In this document: in pieces, positions 34,969 through 43,544 of the stretch
Position numbering within the stretch: position 1 is the stretch's first letter
Layout of the letters: the number at the start of each line of letters is the position of its first letter
The notes under the pieces: generated by a model
What the model saw: the letters and a program-made list of their open reading frames with translations, nothing else
Told to the model about the DNA's origin: nothing
Databases searched by the model: none
Assembly (NCBI GenBank): GCA_964634565.1
Contig: CAZWLP010000005.1
Coordinates: 1-64,000 of the forward strand
DNA length: 64,000 nucleotides
Source of the DNA: JAUVKT01 sp964634565
GTDB taxonomy: Bacteria > Bacteroidota > Bacteroidia > Bacteroidales > VadinHA17
Direction of reading: 5' to 3'
Program-made: the position numbers and the translations under genes

Positions 34969-36321
34969 ATGAAAGATATGACAGCTGGCAAAGAGAGTAA
35001 ACTTATTCTTAAGTTTGCCCTTCCTATGCTTGCTGGCAGTGTCTTCCAGCAGCTCTATAATGTTGTTGACAGCATAATTGTCGGTAATTTTATAGGTAAA
35101 GAAGCCCTGGCTGCAGTAGGCGCTTCCTTCCCTGTGATATTTGTGCTGATATCCATGATAATAGGGTTCGCGATGGGTGTAACAATTATTATCTCTCAGT
35201 ATTTCGGAGCAAAAAAATATGATAAGGTAAGGAGGGCTATTGATACCATGTTTATCACACTCTTCTTCGCTTCAATCATTACCACAATTGCCGGGATACT
35301 TTTTAGCGAAGATATATTCCGGCTTCTGAACCTGCCGGAAGAAATTATGCCTCAGGCCCTTAGTTATCTTAATATCTACCTGCTCGGTATGGTCGGCTTC
35401 TTCGGGTTTAATGGGGTAAGTGCTATACTGAGAGGACTGGGAGACTCTATGACCCCGCTGGTATTTCTGATGATATCGACCCTTACTAATATTATTCTTG
35501 ATATCATGTTTATTGTTGTATTTAAAATGGGCATAGAAGGTGTGGCTGTTGCAACGGTAATTTCACAGGGTGGAGCATTTATAACTGCTATTATTTATCT
35601 TAATAAGAACCATAAGCTTATCAGGTTCTCATTTAAGAACCTGGTGTTTGACAGGGAAATATTTAAACTGGGTAATAAGATAGGTCTTCCCTCGGGCTTC
35701 CAGCACACCTTTGTTGCTATTGGCATGATGGCCATTATGGGAATTGTAAATTCATTCGGAACAGACGTAATTGCTGCTTACTCTGTTGCCAGTCGTATTG
35801 ATGCTATCGCAGTAATTCCAGCAATGATTCTTTCGCAGGCACTGGCTACCTTTGTCGGACAAAACCTGGGAGCCAACAAACCTGACAGAGTAAGAACAGG
35901 CCTGATTGCCACTGTTAAAATTACCATAATCGTTACAATAGTTACCACTGCCATTGTTGTCTTCTTTGGATCTTTCTTTATAAGAGCCTTTACTGACGAC
36001 ACAGAAGTAATAAGAATTGGGAATGAATATCTGACTACAGTAAGCCTCTTCTATATCTTATTTGCAATGATGTTTATGTTTTCAGGAGTAATGAGAGGAG
36101 CCGGAGAAACAATTGTTCCAATGATTTTTACCCTGCTTTCCCTATGGCTTGTCAGACTCCCTGTTGCATGGTTCCTTTCAAACCGTATGGGCACAGAACA
36201 GGGTATCTGGTGGTCATTCCCCGTTGGCTGGGCCGTGGGCCTTACACTTGCCTGGGCTTATTATTCAACCGGGCGATGGAAAAAGAAGGTTATAATAAAA
36301 CCTGAGGTTAAAATACCCTAA
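34969..36321 (+). CDS. MATE-family efflux transporter
   Basis: A 450-residue inner-membrane antiporter with 12 predicted helices in two homologous halves. The N-terminal LILKFALPMLAGSVFQQLYN with VVDSIIVGNFIGKEALAAVG and the second-half SRIDAIAVIPAMILSQALAT are typical of the family. It exports cationic drugs or metabolites using sodium or protons; the substrate is unknown. This is a second MOP-superfamily transporter, clearly different from the one at 1773-3253. The ATG at 34969 follows a promoter box. Confidence 0.93.
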   Translation: MKDMTAGKESKLILKFALPMLAGSVFQQLYNVVDSIIVGNFIGKEALAAVGASFPVIFVLISMIIGFAMGVTIIISQYFGAKKYDKVRRAIDTMFITLFFASIITTIAGILFSEDIFRLLNLPEEIMPQALSYLNIYLLGMVGFFGFNGVSAILRGLGDSMTPLVFLMISTLTNIILDIMFIVVFKMGIEGVAVATVISQGGAFITAIIYLNKNHKLIRFSFKNLVFDREIFKLGNKIGLPSGFQHTFVAIGMMAIMGIVNSFGTDVIAAYSVASRIDAIAVIPAMILSQALATFVGQNLGANKPDRVRTGLIATVKITIIVTIVTTAIVVFFGSFFIRAFTDDTEVIRIGNEYLTTVSLFYILFAMMFMFSGVMRGAGETIVPMIFTLLSLWLVRLPVAWFLSNRMGTEQGIWWSFPVGWAVGLTLAWAYYSTGRWKKKVIIKPEVKIP

Positions 36322-36340
36322 ACTATTTGCCCTTTCTTCA

Positions 36341-36366
36341 TCCTTCGAAGCTTTAGCAAAGGAGGA
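36341..36366. repeat. Short palindromic repeat before yicC
   Basis: TCCTTCGAAGCTTTAGCA then AAGGAGGA forms an imperfect hairpin (TCCTT with AAGGA). It resembles the GC-richer unit at 17949-17978. It lies in the 108-base MATE-yicC gap. Confidence 0.5.
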
Positions 36367-36429
36367 GTCCTTTGCCCTATGCCTTTTCCTAATTTCTTAG
36401 TATTTTTATAGTCTACTAAAAATAAAATT

Positions 36430-37302
36430 ATGATCCGATCAATGACCGGTTTTGGTAAAACTGATACCGATATACCGGGGAAAAAAATTAGTGTTGAAAT
36501 ACGCACTCTTAATAGCAAACAGACAGATATCAATGTTAAGATGCCATGGCTATATAAGGAAAAGGAGATTGAAATCCGGAATATGCTGAGCAAGGCACTT
36601 GAAAGGGGAAAAATAGATTTCTCGATACATGTTGATATAATGGGAGATCAGACTGTACCAAGAATCAATAAGGAAGTAGTTAAAAACTACCACGCACAAT
36701 TATCAGAGGTGGCCGGTGAGCTTTATATTGATAATCCCGACCAGCTCCTTGCAATAATAATGAGACTTCCGGAAACACTCAGATCAGAAAAGATGCAACT
36801 GGATGATAATGAATGGGTGATTCTTCAAAAATTAATAGATGATGCTCTTAAGATGGTCAATAATTACAGGCTGGAAGAGGGTGAGGCGCTTTTGGCTGAT
36901 ATATCTTCGCATATTAAAAACATAGAAGCGCTACTGAAGGAAATTGAACCTTTTGAAGAGGATAGAATTAAATCTGTTAAAGAAAGACTGATGGCAGCTC
37001 AGAAACAATCAGGGACAGAAGACCTTGATATGAACCGCTTCGAGCAGGAACTAATTTACTATCTCGAAAAACTCGATATTAATGAAGAAAAGGTACGTCT
37101 GAGAAACCATTGTAAGTACTTTATTGAAACAGCCTCAGGCGAGGAATCAAATGGTAAGAAACTGGCATTTATAAGCCAGGAGATAGGAAGAGAAATAAAT
37201 ACTATAGGATCAAAGGCAAATAACTCATCTATTCAGAAGTTAGTTGTCAGAATGAAAGATGAACTTGAAAAGATAAAAGAACAATCACTTAACATCTTAT
37301 AA
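36430..37302 (+). CDS. yicC: YicC-family endoribonuclease
   Basis: A 290-residue protein with the diagnostic start MIRSMTGFGKTD, then ISVEIRTLNSKQTDINVKMP in the N-terminal domain and the C-terminal DUF1732 region (IGREINTIGSKANNSSIQKL). E. coli YicC is an RNase involved in small-RNA turnover. It is first of a conserved trio yicC-gmk-nadD. Confidence 0.93.
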   Translation: MIRSMTGFGKTDTDIPGKKISVEIRTLNSKQTDINVKMPWLYKEKEIEIRNMLSKALERGKIDFSIHVDIMGDQTVPRINKEVVKNYHAQLSEVAGELYIDNPDQLLAIIMRLPETLRSEKMQLDDNEWVILQKLIDDALKMVNNYRLEEGEALLADISSHIKNIEALLKEIEPFEEDRIKSVKERLMAAQKQSGTEDLDMNRFEQELIYYLEKLDINEEKVRLRNHCKYFIETASGEESNGKKLAFISQEIGREINTIGSKANNSSIQKLVVRMKDELEKIKEQSLNIL

Positions 37303-37335
37303 TCTTATAATCTTATAATCTTTAATCTTTAATCT
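37298..37335. repeat. AATCTTATA microsatellite repeats
   Basis: Tandem CTTATAATCTTATAATCTTA then TAATCTTTAATCTTTAATCT between yicC and gmk. It is the reverse complement of the repeats at 34861-34918, so the two tracts are inverted relative to one another around the MATE and yicC genes. Confidence 0.75.
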
Positions 37336-37339
37336 ACAC

Positions 37340-37912
37340 ATGGAAGGCAAATTGCTTATATTTTCAGCCCCATCAGGTTCTGGCAAAACTACCATTGTCA
37401 AACATCTCCTGGCATCTGATTTAAACCTTGAATTCTCAATATCTGCTACATCGAGAGAAATAAGAGGAAGTGAGACAGATGGCAAAGACTACTACTTCTT
37501 TAGTGCTGATAAATTCAGGGAGAGAATTGACAGGGATGAATTTATTGAGTGGGAGGAGGTATATAAAGACCATTATTACGGCACTCTGAAATCAGAGATT
37601 GAAAGGATATGGAATAATGGCAATCATGTAATATTTGATGTTGATGTTATAGGAGGGATTAATTTAAAGAAGATCTTTGGAAAACAGGCACTCTCCGTTT
37701 TTATTATGCCTCCTTCAATAAACACTCTTAGTGAACGCCTGAAACAAAGGGGAACAGACAGTATTGATAATATTGAAATGAGAATAACGAAAGCAAGTAA
37801 AGAGATTGACAGGGCAGATGAATTTGATTTGATTATTGTTAATGATAATCTTGATGAAGCCTGCCTGAAGGCAGTTAAGGCAGTAAAAGAATTTATTGAA
37901 GATAAAAGATAA
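37340..37912 (+). CDS. gmk: Guanylate kinase
   Basis: Gmk phosphorylates GMP to GDP. The 190-residue protein has the P-loop APSGSGKTTIVKHLL, the GMP-binding SATSREIRGSETDGKDYYF segment, FIEWEEVYKDHYYGT and the lid region. Length and order match the family. It lies between yicC and nadD. Confidence 0.97.
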   Translation: MEGKLLIFSAPSGSGKTTIVKHLLASDLNLEFSISATSREIRGSETDGKDYYFFSADKFRERIDRDEFIEWEEVYKDHYYGTLKSEIERIWNNGNHVIFDVDVIGGINLKKIFGKQALSVFIMPPSINTLSERLKQRGTDSIDNIEMRITKASKEIDRADEFDLIIVNDNLDEACLKAVKAVKEFIEDKR

Positions 37913-37919
37913 GCAGTGT

Positions 37920-38510
37920 ATGAAGACAGGGCTCTATTTCGGTTCTTTTAATCCCATCCATATTGGTCATCTTGCAATTGCAAATTATATGGTTGAAAAC
38001 TCTGACCTGGGAGAGATATGGTTTGTTGTGAGTCCTCATAATCCATTAAAGAAAAAATCCAGTCTGCTGGCCGATCACCACAGGGTACGACTTGCAGAGA
38101 TAGCTACAGAAGATGATGACAGGCTATTCGTTTCTGACATTGAAACAAAGATGCCACAACCATCATACACAATTGATACACTTACATGGCTGAGTGAAAA
38201 ATATCCTAAAAAGGAATTTGCCCTTATTATGGGTGGAGATAATCTCAGCACACTTCATAAATGGAAAAATGTTGATGAATTAATTAGCAAATACAGTCTG
38301 TATGTCTACCCCCGAAAAGATAAACATATTGACTATCCGCTTGAACTGGAAGCATTGATCAAAAATGCAAAAATAAGTCTGGTTGAGGCACCCCTGATGG
38401 AAATTTCAGGTACTTTTATACGTAATTCCATAGCCAATGGGAAAGACATACGCCACTTTCTTCCACCGGCGGTATGGAATTATATTGATGAAATGAACTT
38501 CTATAAATAA
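37920..38510 (+). CDS. nadD: Nicotinate-nucleotide adenylyltransferase
   Basis: NadD transfers AMP to nicotinate mononucleotide in NAD synthesis. I chose the ATG at 37920, which gives MKTGLYFGSFNPIHIGHLAI with the nucleotidyltransferase GSFNPIHIGH at the usual distance; the TTG at 37896 would overlap gmk. The C-terminal ISGTFIRNSIANGKDIRHFL is the family ISSTxIR motif. At 196 residues it has normal length. It is third gene of the yicC-gmk-nadD run. Confidence 0.95.
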   Translation: MKTGLYFGSFNPIHIGHLAIANYMVENSDLGEIWFVVSPHNPLKKKSSLLADHHRVRLAEIATEDDDRLFVSDIETKMPQPSYTIDTLTWLSEKYPKKEFALIMGGDNLSTLHKWKNVDELISKYSLYVYPRKDKHIDYPLELEALIKNAKISLVEAPLMEISGTFIRNSIANGKDIRHFLPPAVWNYIDEMNFYK

Positions 38511-38572
38511 GGAGCAAAGGGGTAAGAGCTAAGGGTGAAACTCACTCTCAACTCATTCAAACCCTGAACCAC

Positions 38573-39115
38573 TTATACCTTCCTGATTATCTCCATCCCC
38601 CTGTTAAGGGCATTTTCATTCATAGGAATCATATGATGATATCTCTCAGGAAGCGACTTTTTAAGTCCGAGAATCACATTATCCAGCTTAATAATGGGCT
38701 TAACCTTTAAAAATCCGCCCAGCACTATCATATTAAATGTCTTGGTGCTTTCGAGCTTTGCAGATTCTTCAGCTGCATCAACCCTGAAAATATTTATATC
38801 CTTTCTTTCAGGATGCCTGCTTATTCCATTGCTATCATAGATAAGTGTTCCTCCCGGTTTTACAGCCTTCTCAAATTTATCCATAGACTGTTGATTGAGA
38901 ATAATAGCTGTATCAAAAACACGGATAATTGGGCTGCTAATTCTCTCCTCACTTAATATTACTATAACGTTTGCTGTACCACCCCTCATCTCCGGTCCGT
39001 ACGAAGGCATCCAGCTAACTTCCATATCCTGCATAATACCTGAATAGGCCATAATTTTACCCATCGAGAGTACACCCTGTCCTCCAAATCCTGCAATTAT
39101 TATTTCTTCGGTCAT
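38573..39115 (-). CDS. vorC: 2-oxoacid:ferredoxin oxidoreductase, gamma subunit
   Basis: A 180-residue gamma subunit. It starts EEIIIAGFGGQGVLSMGKIM, carries SWMPSYGPEMRGGTANVIVI and ends in an alpha/beta fold typical of the family. It is the last gene of the operon with the beta, alpha and ferredoxin subunits. The complex oxidises a 2-oxoacid with CoA to acyl-CoA and CO2, passing electrons to ferredoxin. The substrate (branched-chain 2-oxoacid, 2-oxoglutarate or another) is inferred from neighbours only, and the symbol follows the usual Bacteroidota annotation. Confidence 0.88.
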   Translation of the reverse strand: MTEEIIIAGFGGQGVLSMGKIMAYSGIMQDMEVSWMPSYGPEMRGGTANVIVILSEERISSPIIRVFDTAIILNQQSMDKFEKAVKPGGTLIYDSNGISRHPERKDINIFRVDAAEESAKLESTKTFNMIVLGGFLKVKPIIKLDNVILGLKKSLPERYHHMIPMNENALNRGMEIIRKV

Positions 39116-39142
39116 AAGATTCAGTTTTTTAAATTGTTAATT

Positions 39143-39925
39143 CTACTCTTCAGGTACTTTAAAATCACCAAGAGGATAGAAGGGGAACATATTCTCTTCC
39201 ATCCATTTATTCGACTCTACCGGTGTCATCTTCCATCCTGAAGGACAGTTTGAAACAACCTCAATAAAACAGGTTCCCCTGTTTAATTTCTGGTATTCGA
39301 AAGCTTTCTTAATTGCTTTTTTTGTTTTTCTTACATTTCCGGGTTTATGAACAGCCTGTCTTGTAACATAATATGTTCCTGGCAATGTGGCAACAATATC
39401 TGTCATCTTTAAGGGATTACCCATCATACTGATATCCCTGCCATAAGGTGATGTGGAAGACTTCATACCCTCCAGTGTTGTTGGAGCCATCTGCCCGCCT
39501 GTCATACCATAAATACCATTATTAATAAATATTATCAAAATATTTTCGCCCCGGTTACATGCATGAATAGTCTCTGCAGTACCTATAGCGGCAAGGTCGC
39601 CATCACCCTGGTAAGTAAATACGTACTTTTCAGGAAGCAGTCTTTTTATGGCGGTGGCAACAGCAGGGGCCCTGCCATGAGCTGCCTGTTGTATATCCAG
39701 GTCGAGAAAGTTATACATTAGTACCGAACAGCCAACCGGTGCTACACCAATTGTCTGGGCCTGGATATCCAGTTCCTCAATTATTTCAGCTATTATCCGG
39801 TGAGTAGTACCATGTCCACATCCCGGGCAATAACTGGTAACATTATCTGTCATTACCTTCGACTTGGAGTAAACCAGGTTCTCGGGCTTAATAATTTCTG
39901 CACTTGTAATATTATCAGCCATCAC
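39143..39925 (-). CDS. vorA: 2-oxoacid:ferredoxin oxidoreductase, beta (TPP) subunit
   Basis: A 260-residue thiamine-diphosphate subunit. Visible are YCPGCGHGTTHRIIAEII, GVAPVGCSVLMYNFLDLDIQ and the TPP motif GDGDLAAIGTAETIHACNRG leading to INNGIYGMTGGQ. The Cys pattern for a 4Fe-4S cluster is partial. It abuts the alpha subunit gene (stop and start are adjacent) and is followed by the gamma gene after 27 bases. Confidence 0.9.
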   Translation of the reverse strand: MMADNITSAEIIKPENLVYSKSKVMTDNVTSYCPGCGHGTTHRIIAEIIEELDIQAQTIGVAPVGCSVLMYNFLDLDIQQAAHGRAPAVATAIKRLLPEKYVFTYQGDGDLAAIGTAETIHACNRGENILIIFINNGIYGMTGGQMAPTTLEGMKSSTSPYGRDISMMGNPLKMTDIVATLPGTYYVTRQAVHKPGNVRKTKKAIKKAFEYQKLNRGTCFIEVVSNCPSGWKMTPVESNKWMEENMFPFYPLGDFKVPEE

Positions 39926-40996
39926 TTAACCTCCTATTATTTTTGATTTCAAATTCTCTACTACTTCTTCCGGGGTTGGAACTATACCTCCCATTCTTCC
40001 CCAGTGTTCGACAGGCTTCTTACCATTTACAGAAAGCCTTACGTCTTCAACCATCTGCCCGGCACTCATCTCAACGGTAAGGATACCCTTAACCTGATCT
40101 GCCAGTTTATTAATCTCTTTGGAAGGGAACGGAAACAGGGTAATTGGTCTTAATAAACCAACCTTAATTCCTTCTTCCCTTGCAAGCTGAACTGCCTTCT
40201 GGCAAACCCTGGCACTTGTACCATAGGCAACAAGCAAATAGTCAGCGTCATCACAATCAAATTTTTCAAATCTTACCTCATTTTCTTCTATAGTTCTGTA
40301 TTTAGCCTGTAGCTTATGATTAAACTGCTCCTGCTTTAATGAGTTAAGATCGAGCGAGGTAATAATATTTCTTTCCCTGTCGGGTGTTTTACCTGTTGTC
40401 CCCCATTCAGGAAGATCCTGTGATCTTTCTTTCTGAGGATTCAGGTATACCTTTTCCATCATCTGGCCTATAGCACCATCTGACAGGATCATGGCAGGAT
40501 TTCTGTATTTAAATGCCAGTTCAAATCCCAGGTCAACAAAGTCGGCCATTTCCTGTACCGAAGCAGGTGCAAGAACAATAAGTTTATAATCGCCATGACC
40601 ACCTCCTTTAACTGCCTGGAAATAATCGGATTGTGCTGGCTGAATTGTTCCCAGTCCAGGGCCTCCCCTCACAACGTTTACAATCAGACAGGGCAATTCT
40701 GCGCCGGCTATATAGGTTATTCCTTCCTGCTTAAGACTTATTCCTGGTGATGACGATGAAGTCATAACTTTTTTTCCGCATCCGGCTCCGCCATATACCA
40801 TATTAATTGCAGCAACTTCACTCTCAGCCTGCAATACTACCATCCCGGTACGCTCATAGGGCTTTTCTGCCATAAGATACTCCAGCACCTCACTCTGTGG
40901 TGTGATAGGATAACCGAAATAGGCATCAGCACCCGCGCGAATTGCAGCTTCTGCAATCGCTTCGTTACCTTTCATTAATTTTAATTCCTTTTCCAT
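39926..40996 (-). CDS. vorB: 2-oxoacid:ferredoxin oxidoreductase, alpha subunit
   Basis: A 356-residue alpha subunit of the VorB/KorA type. It shows MKGNEAIAEAAIRAGADAYF, the GYPITPQSEVLEYL segment, VMTSSSSPGISLKQEGITYI and VVRGGPGLGTIQPAQSDYFQ, with a C-terminal domain carrying RPITLFPFPSKEINKL. Subunit order on the transcript is ferredoxin, alpha, beta, gamma. Together with an aminotransferase ahead and an ADP-forming synthetase nearby it forms an amino-acid oxidation module. Confidence 0.9.
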   Translation of the reverse strand: MEKELKLMKGNEAIAEAAIRAGADAYFGYPITPQSEVLEYLMAEKPYERTGMVVLQAESEVAAINMVYGGAGCGKKVMTSSSSPGISLKQEGITYIAGAELPCLIVNVVRGGPGLGTIQPAQSDYFQAVKGGGHGDYKLIVLAPASVQEMADFVDLGFELAFKYRNPAMILSDGAIGQMMEKVYLNPQKERSQDLPEWGTTGKTPDRERNIITSLDLNSLKQEQFNHKLQAKYRTIEENEVRFEKFDCDDADYLLVAYGTSARVCQKAVQLAREEGIKVGLLRPITLFPFPSKEINKLADQVKGILTVEMSAGQMVEDVRLSVNGKKPVEHWGRMGGIVPTPEEVVENLKSKIIGG

Positions 40997-41017
40997 TATG
41001 TATGTGCTATTAATATT

Positions 41018-41245
41018 TTATGAAATTTTTACTTTATAAACCGTAATTACTCCATCGGGGCAAACAACGGCACAATTAGTACAACCGATACATGCATCAG
41101 GGTTAACAGGTTCGGCATAATTATATCCTTTCCCGTTTACGTTGGGCGACTGGGCAATAACCTCTGTAGGACAGGCTACAACACAAACCCCACATCCCTT
41201 ACACTTTTCGGTATCTACTACAATTGATCCTTTAAATTTGGCCAT
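41018..41245 (-). CDS. 4Fe-4S ferredoxin subunit of the oxidoreductase
   Basis: A 75-residue ferredoxin-like delta subunit with two CxxCxxCxxxCP motifs: CKGCGVCVVACP and CIGCTNCAVVCP. It should hold two 4Fe-4S clusters and pass electrons from the oxidoreductase core to soluble ferredoxin. It lies 21 bases upstream of the alpha gene and 24 bases after the aminotransferase gene. Confidence 0.92.
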   Translation of the reverse strand: MAKFKGSIVVDTEKCKGCGVCVVACPTEVIAQSPNVNGKGYNYAEPVNPDACIGCTNCAVVCPDGVITVYKVKIS

Positions 41246-41269
41246 ATCAATCTGTTTATGATGTTAATA

Positions 41270-42592
41270 TTATTTACTATGATCCTTATAAAACATATTT
41301 AATCTTTCTTTCAGCTGAGGGAACATTTCCCGTGGTATCATCGATACACAGGCTCTCACACCCTCTGAGTGACTACTCCCAGTTATACCGAGACTGATTG
41401 CACTAATCCCATATCTCAATAATTCTGTAAGAAGTGTATCTCCTGACATTCCGGGATATGCCAGTGTAAAATAGAAACCATCGGCAATTGGTTCGTCGAT
41501 ATCTGTATCATACACAATATCAAATCCATTCTCCAGAAACATACGCTTCATCACCCTGGCTTTCTCTCCATATTCCTTTACATCCTCTATATAGTTGTAC
41601 TCCCCATCATTAACCGCTTTCAGTAAGGCAGTCAAACCGGCCTGTGCCGACTGTGCTACCCCGGCCGAGAGGGCGTAAAGGGCACCGAAAATAACAGAGT
41701 GCCCGAACATATCTGAATTATAATACCTTAACAGATCAGGATATTTCCTGTTATACAGGTGGTCAGACATAACCATCATTCCAATCCTCTGGCCCGCATA
41801 GCTAAAGGCTTTAGAGCTGGAAATCAACAGAATATAGTCATCGCAATACCTGGCTACCGTAGGCTGATAAGGAGCCTTTCCCGGCTGAGAATAATCCTTT
41901 CTGAAATCCATTCCAAAATAAGCCAGATCTTCAATAACAACTACATCGTATTTCTTGGCAGTTTCGCCTATTATCCTCAATTCCTCTTCTGTAAGACATA
42001 TCCATGACGGATTATTAGGATTTGAATAAAGTATACTGGATACCTTTCCTGTTTCCAGGTAAGACTCAAGCTTATCCCTTAATTTTGCTCCCCTGTAATC
42101 GTATACGTCGAACGACCTGTAATCATGACCAAGTATCTTAACCTGAACTTTCTGTACCGGAAAACCCGGATCGATAAATAAAGTACCTTCTCTGGAAGCA
42201 TCGTTACGATTAACAACCATAAAGCTGGCCATCCCACCCATCATAGATCCGACAGTTGGCACACAACCGCGGGGATCAACATCAATATCAAGAAATAATT
42301 TCAGAAAGCGTGAAGTCTCACTTTTAAGCTCTCTTTTTCCTTCTATATTAGGATAAAGCGACGCAAGTCCGTCATCAAGAGCTTTCTTCTCGGCCTCAAT
42401 ACCAATAACCGGAGCTTTTAATCCGGGAACACCCATCTCCATCCTGATATATGACTCACCGGATTCCCGCTCCAGATTATTCGACAATTTTACTATTTCC
42501 CTGATACTTGCTTTTCCAAGAGAACGAATTCCTATCTCTGTGACTTTCTTCTCGATTACTTCTACAGATAGAGGCAGTTTGCTCATAAACAT
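41270..42592 (-). CDS. Class I/II PLP aminotransferase, first gene of the vor operon
   Basis: A 440-residue fold-type I aminotransferase. Seen are ALDDGLASLYPNIEGKRELK, YSNPNNPSWICLTEEELRII and the PLP lysine in SSSKAFSYAGQRIGMMVMSD. Aminotransferases of this class turn amino acids into 2-oxoacids, which the downstream oxidoreductase could use; the exact amino acid is unknown. The start is ATG at 42592 or the in-frame ATG two codons on. A strong terminator hairpin lies only 14 bases upstream of this start, so expression of the whole operon must pass it. Confidence 0.88.
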   Translation of the reverse strand: MFMSKLPLSVEVIEKKVTEIGIRSLGKASIREIVKLSNNLERESGESYIRMEMGVPGLKAPVIGIEAEKKALDDGLASLYPNIEGKRELKSETSRFLKLFLDIDVDPRGCVPTVGSMMGGMASFMVVNRNDASREGTLFIDPGFPVQKVQVKILGHDYRSFDVYDYRGAKLRDKLESYLETGKVSSILYSNPNNPSWICLTEEELRIIGETAKKYDVVVIEDLAYFGMDFRKDYSQPGKAPYQPTVARYCDDYILLISSSKAFSYAGQRIGMMVMSDHLYNRKYPDLLRYYNSDMFGHSVIFGALYALSAGVAQSAQAGLTALLKAVNDGEYNYIEDVKEYGEKARVMKRMFLENGFDIVYDTDIDEPIADGFYFTLAYPGMSGDTLLTELLRYGISAISLGITGSSHSEGVRACVSMIPREMFPQLKERLNMFYKDHSK

Positions 42593-42606
42593 TTAAAATA
42601 ATTATT

Positions 42607-42642
42607 AAAAAAGTCAGGGGTAACCTGTTAGAGCTACCCCTG
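42607..42642 (-). terminator. Terminator hairpin in the leader of the vor operon
   Basis: On the minus strand the arms CAGGGGTA and TACCCCTG (42615-42642) form an 8-bp perfect stem with a 12-base loop, followed by AC and six Ts (42607-42612). This is a strong intrinsic terminator in the sense direction of the aminotransferase gene, and it ends only 14 bases before the ATG. There is no room for a promoter between them. It is either an attenuator or the terminator of the upstream Mpv17-like gene that is read through. Confidence 0.75.
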
Positions 42643-42646
42643 TATT

Positions 42647-42760
42647 TTATATTGCCGTCCGTTTTAGCAATTGCATAATATCAAAAACAGGTAAGTCAAT
42701 AATAGACAAAGCCATAAAATTGCTTCTATATTTAAATATAGTATCTAACATTTCAGACAT
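42647..42760 (-). CDS. Candidate 37-residue leader peptide of the vor operon
   Basis: An ATG at 42760 opens a 37-codon frame ending in TAA five bases before the terminator hairpin. It begins MSEMLDTIFKYRSNF; the middle is MALSIIDLPVFDIMQLL. It contains 11 Ile/Leu/Val residues, 4 Met and 4 Phe, including the Ile-Ile pair at 20-21 and Leu-Leu at 31-32. It starts 49 bases after the Mpv17-like gene's stop. The RNA of codons 23-25 (ACCTGTT) is complementary to AACAGGT in the hairpin loop. An ORF of this length can arise by chance, so confidence is modest. Confidence 0.35.
   Translation of the reverse strand: MSEMLDTIFKYRSNFMALSIIDLPVFDIMQLLKRTAI
42726..42741. promoter_or_regulatory. Perfect 16-bp palindrome in the vor leader region
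   Basis: CTATATTTAAATATAG is perfectly symmetrical. It lies within the candidate leader frame. It could be an operator or simply AT-rich sequence. Confidence 0.3.
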
Positions 42761-42809
42761 TCTGATATTGGACCCTAAATATACAAAATCTATTTCTCAT
42801 TAAAACCTG

Positions 42810-43505
42810 TTATAAATCAGTTTTACTTCTTGCTGCAAAAGCCAGAATGATACCCAGAATAATTCCATAAAATGCAGCTATAAGTACCCTTAATTCTTCG
42901 GGCATTAAAAAATTAACTGTCTGTGCCGGTATCCAGAACAAAAATATAGTCTTTTTAAGAACAAAATTATAGTGCATCTTCCAGTCGATATTTTCAAGAA
43001 TACCCCTTATATCCATCCGGGAGAATAAACCTGTCAGGGTACCTCCTGTTTTTTCAATATGAGAGTCTGTTATCCGGTGGACAGTCATAAGTACAGGAGC
43101 GTAAAAAATATTTAAAAAGAAACTAATACTGAATGCAGACAGTAACTTACCCCAGCTCAGCCGACCCTCCATATAAGCTGATGCGCCATCAACACCTATA
43201 AACTCAAGTAATCTTGGTGCTCCGCTGCCAAAAATAAGAAAAGCAGCCTGTATTGTCATTCCCAGGAAGCCCCAGACAATAGCCCTGGGCAAAATCCCAA
43301 ATCCTTTCTTTACATATCTACCTGTCCGTATTCGCAAACCTATCAACTCCCCTATTGTTGCCAGTACTGCAAACTTTAAAAAACTTAATAGAAACGGGAA
43401 CCTGGCATACGCATCCCTGTAGAAGGTGTAAGCATCGTTAAAAATTATAAAGGGAGAAAATATTAATACAATAAACAGTACTGTTACGAGATCTGATCTT
43501 TTCAT
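42810..43505 (-). CDS. Mpv17/PMP22-family membrane protein
   Basis: A 231-residue membrane protein with about five hydrophobic segments. The C-terminal part carries the family signature in the form FWIPAQTVNFLMPEELRVLI, matching WPxxQxxNFxxxPxxxR. Mpv17 and PMP22 are mitochondrial and peroxisomal inner-membrane channel-like proteins; bacterial members are uncharacterised. It lies between the acyl-CoA synthetase gene upstream and the aminotransferase/vor operon downstream, on the same strand, so it may share their transcript. Confidence 0.72.
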   Translation of the reverse strand: MKRSDLVTVLFIVLIFSPFIIFNDAYTFYRDAYARFPFLLSFLKFAVLATIGELIGLRIRTGRYVKKGFGILPRAIVWGFLGMTIQAAFLIFGSGAPRLLEFIGVDGASAYMEGRLSWGKLLSAFSISFFLNIFYAPVLMTVHRITDSHIEKTGGTLTGLFSRMDIRGILENIDWKMHYNFVLKKTIFLFWIPAQTVNFLMPEELRVLIAAFYGIILGIILAFAARSKTDL

Positions 43506-43544
43506 AAAATATTATCCATTAACGTGAGCGTGGCGAACCAATAA

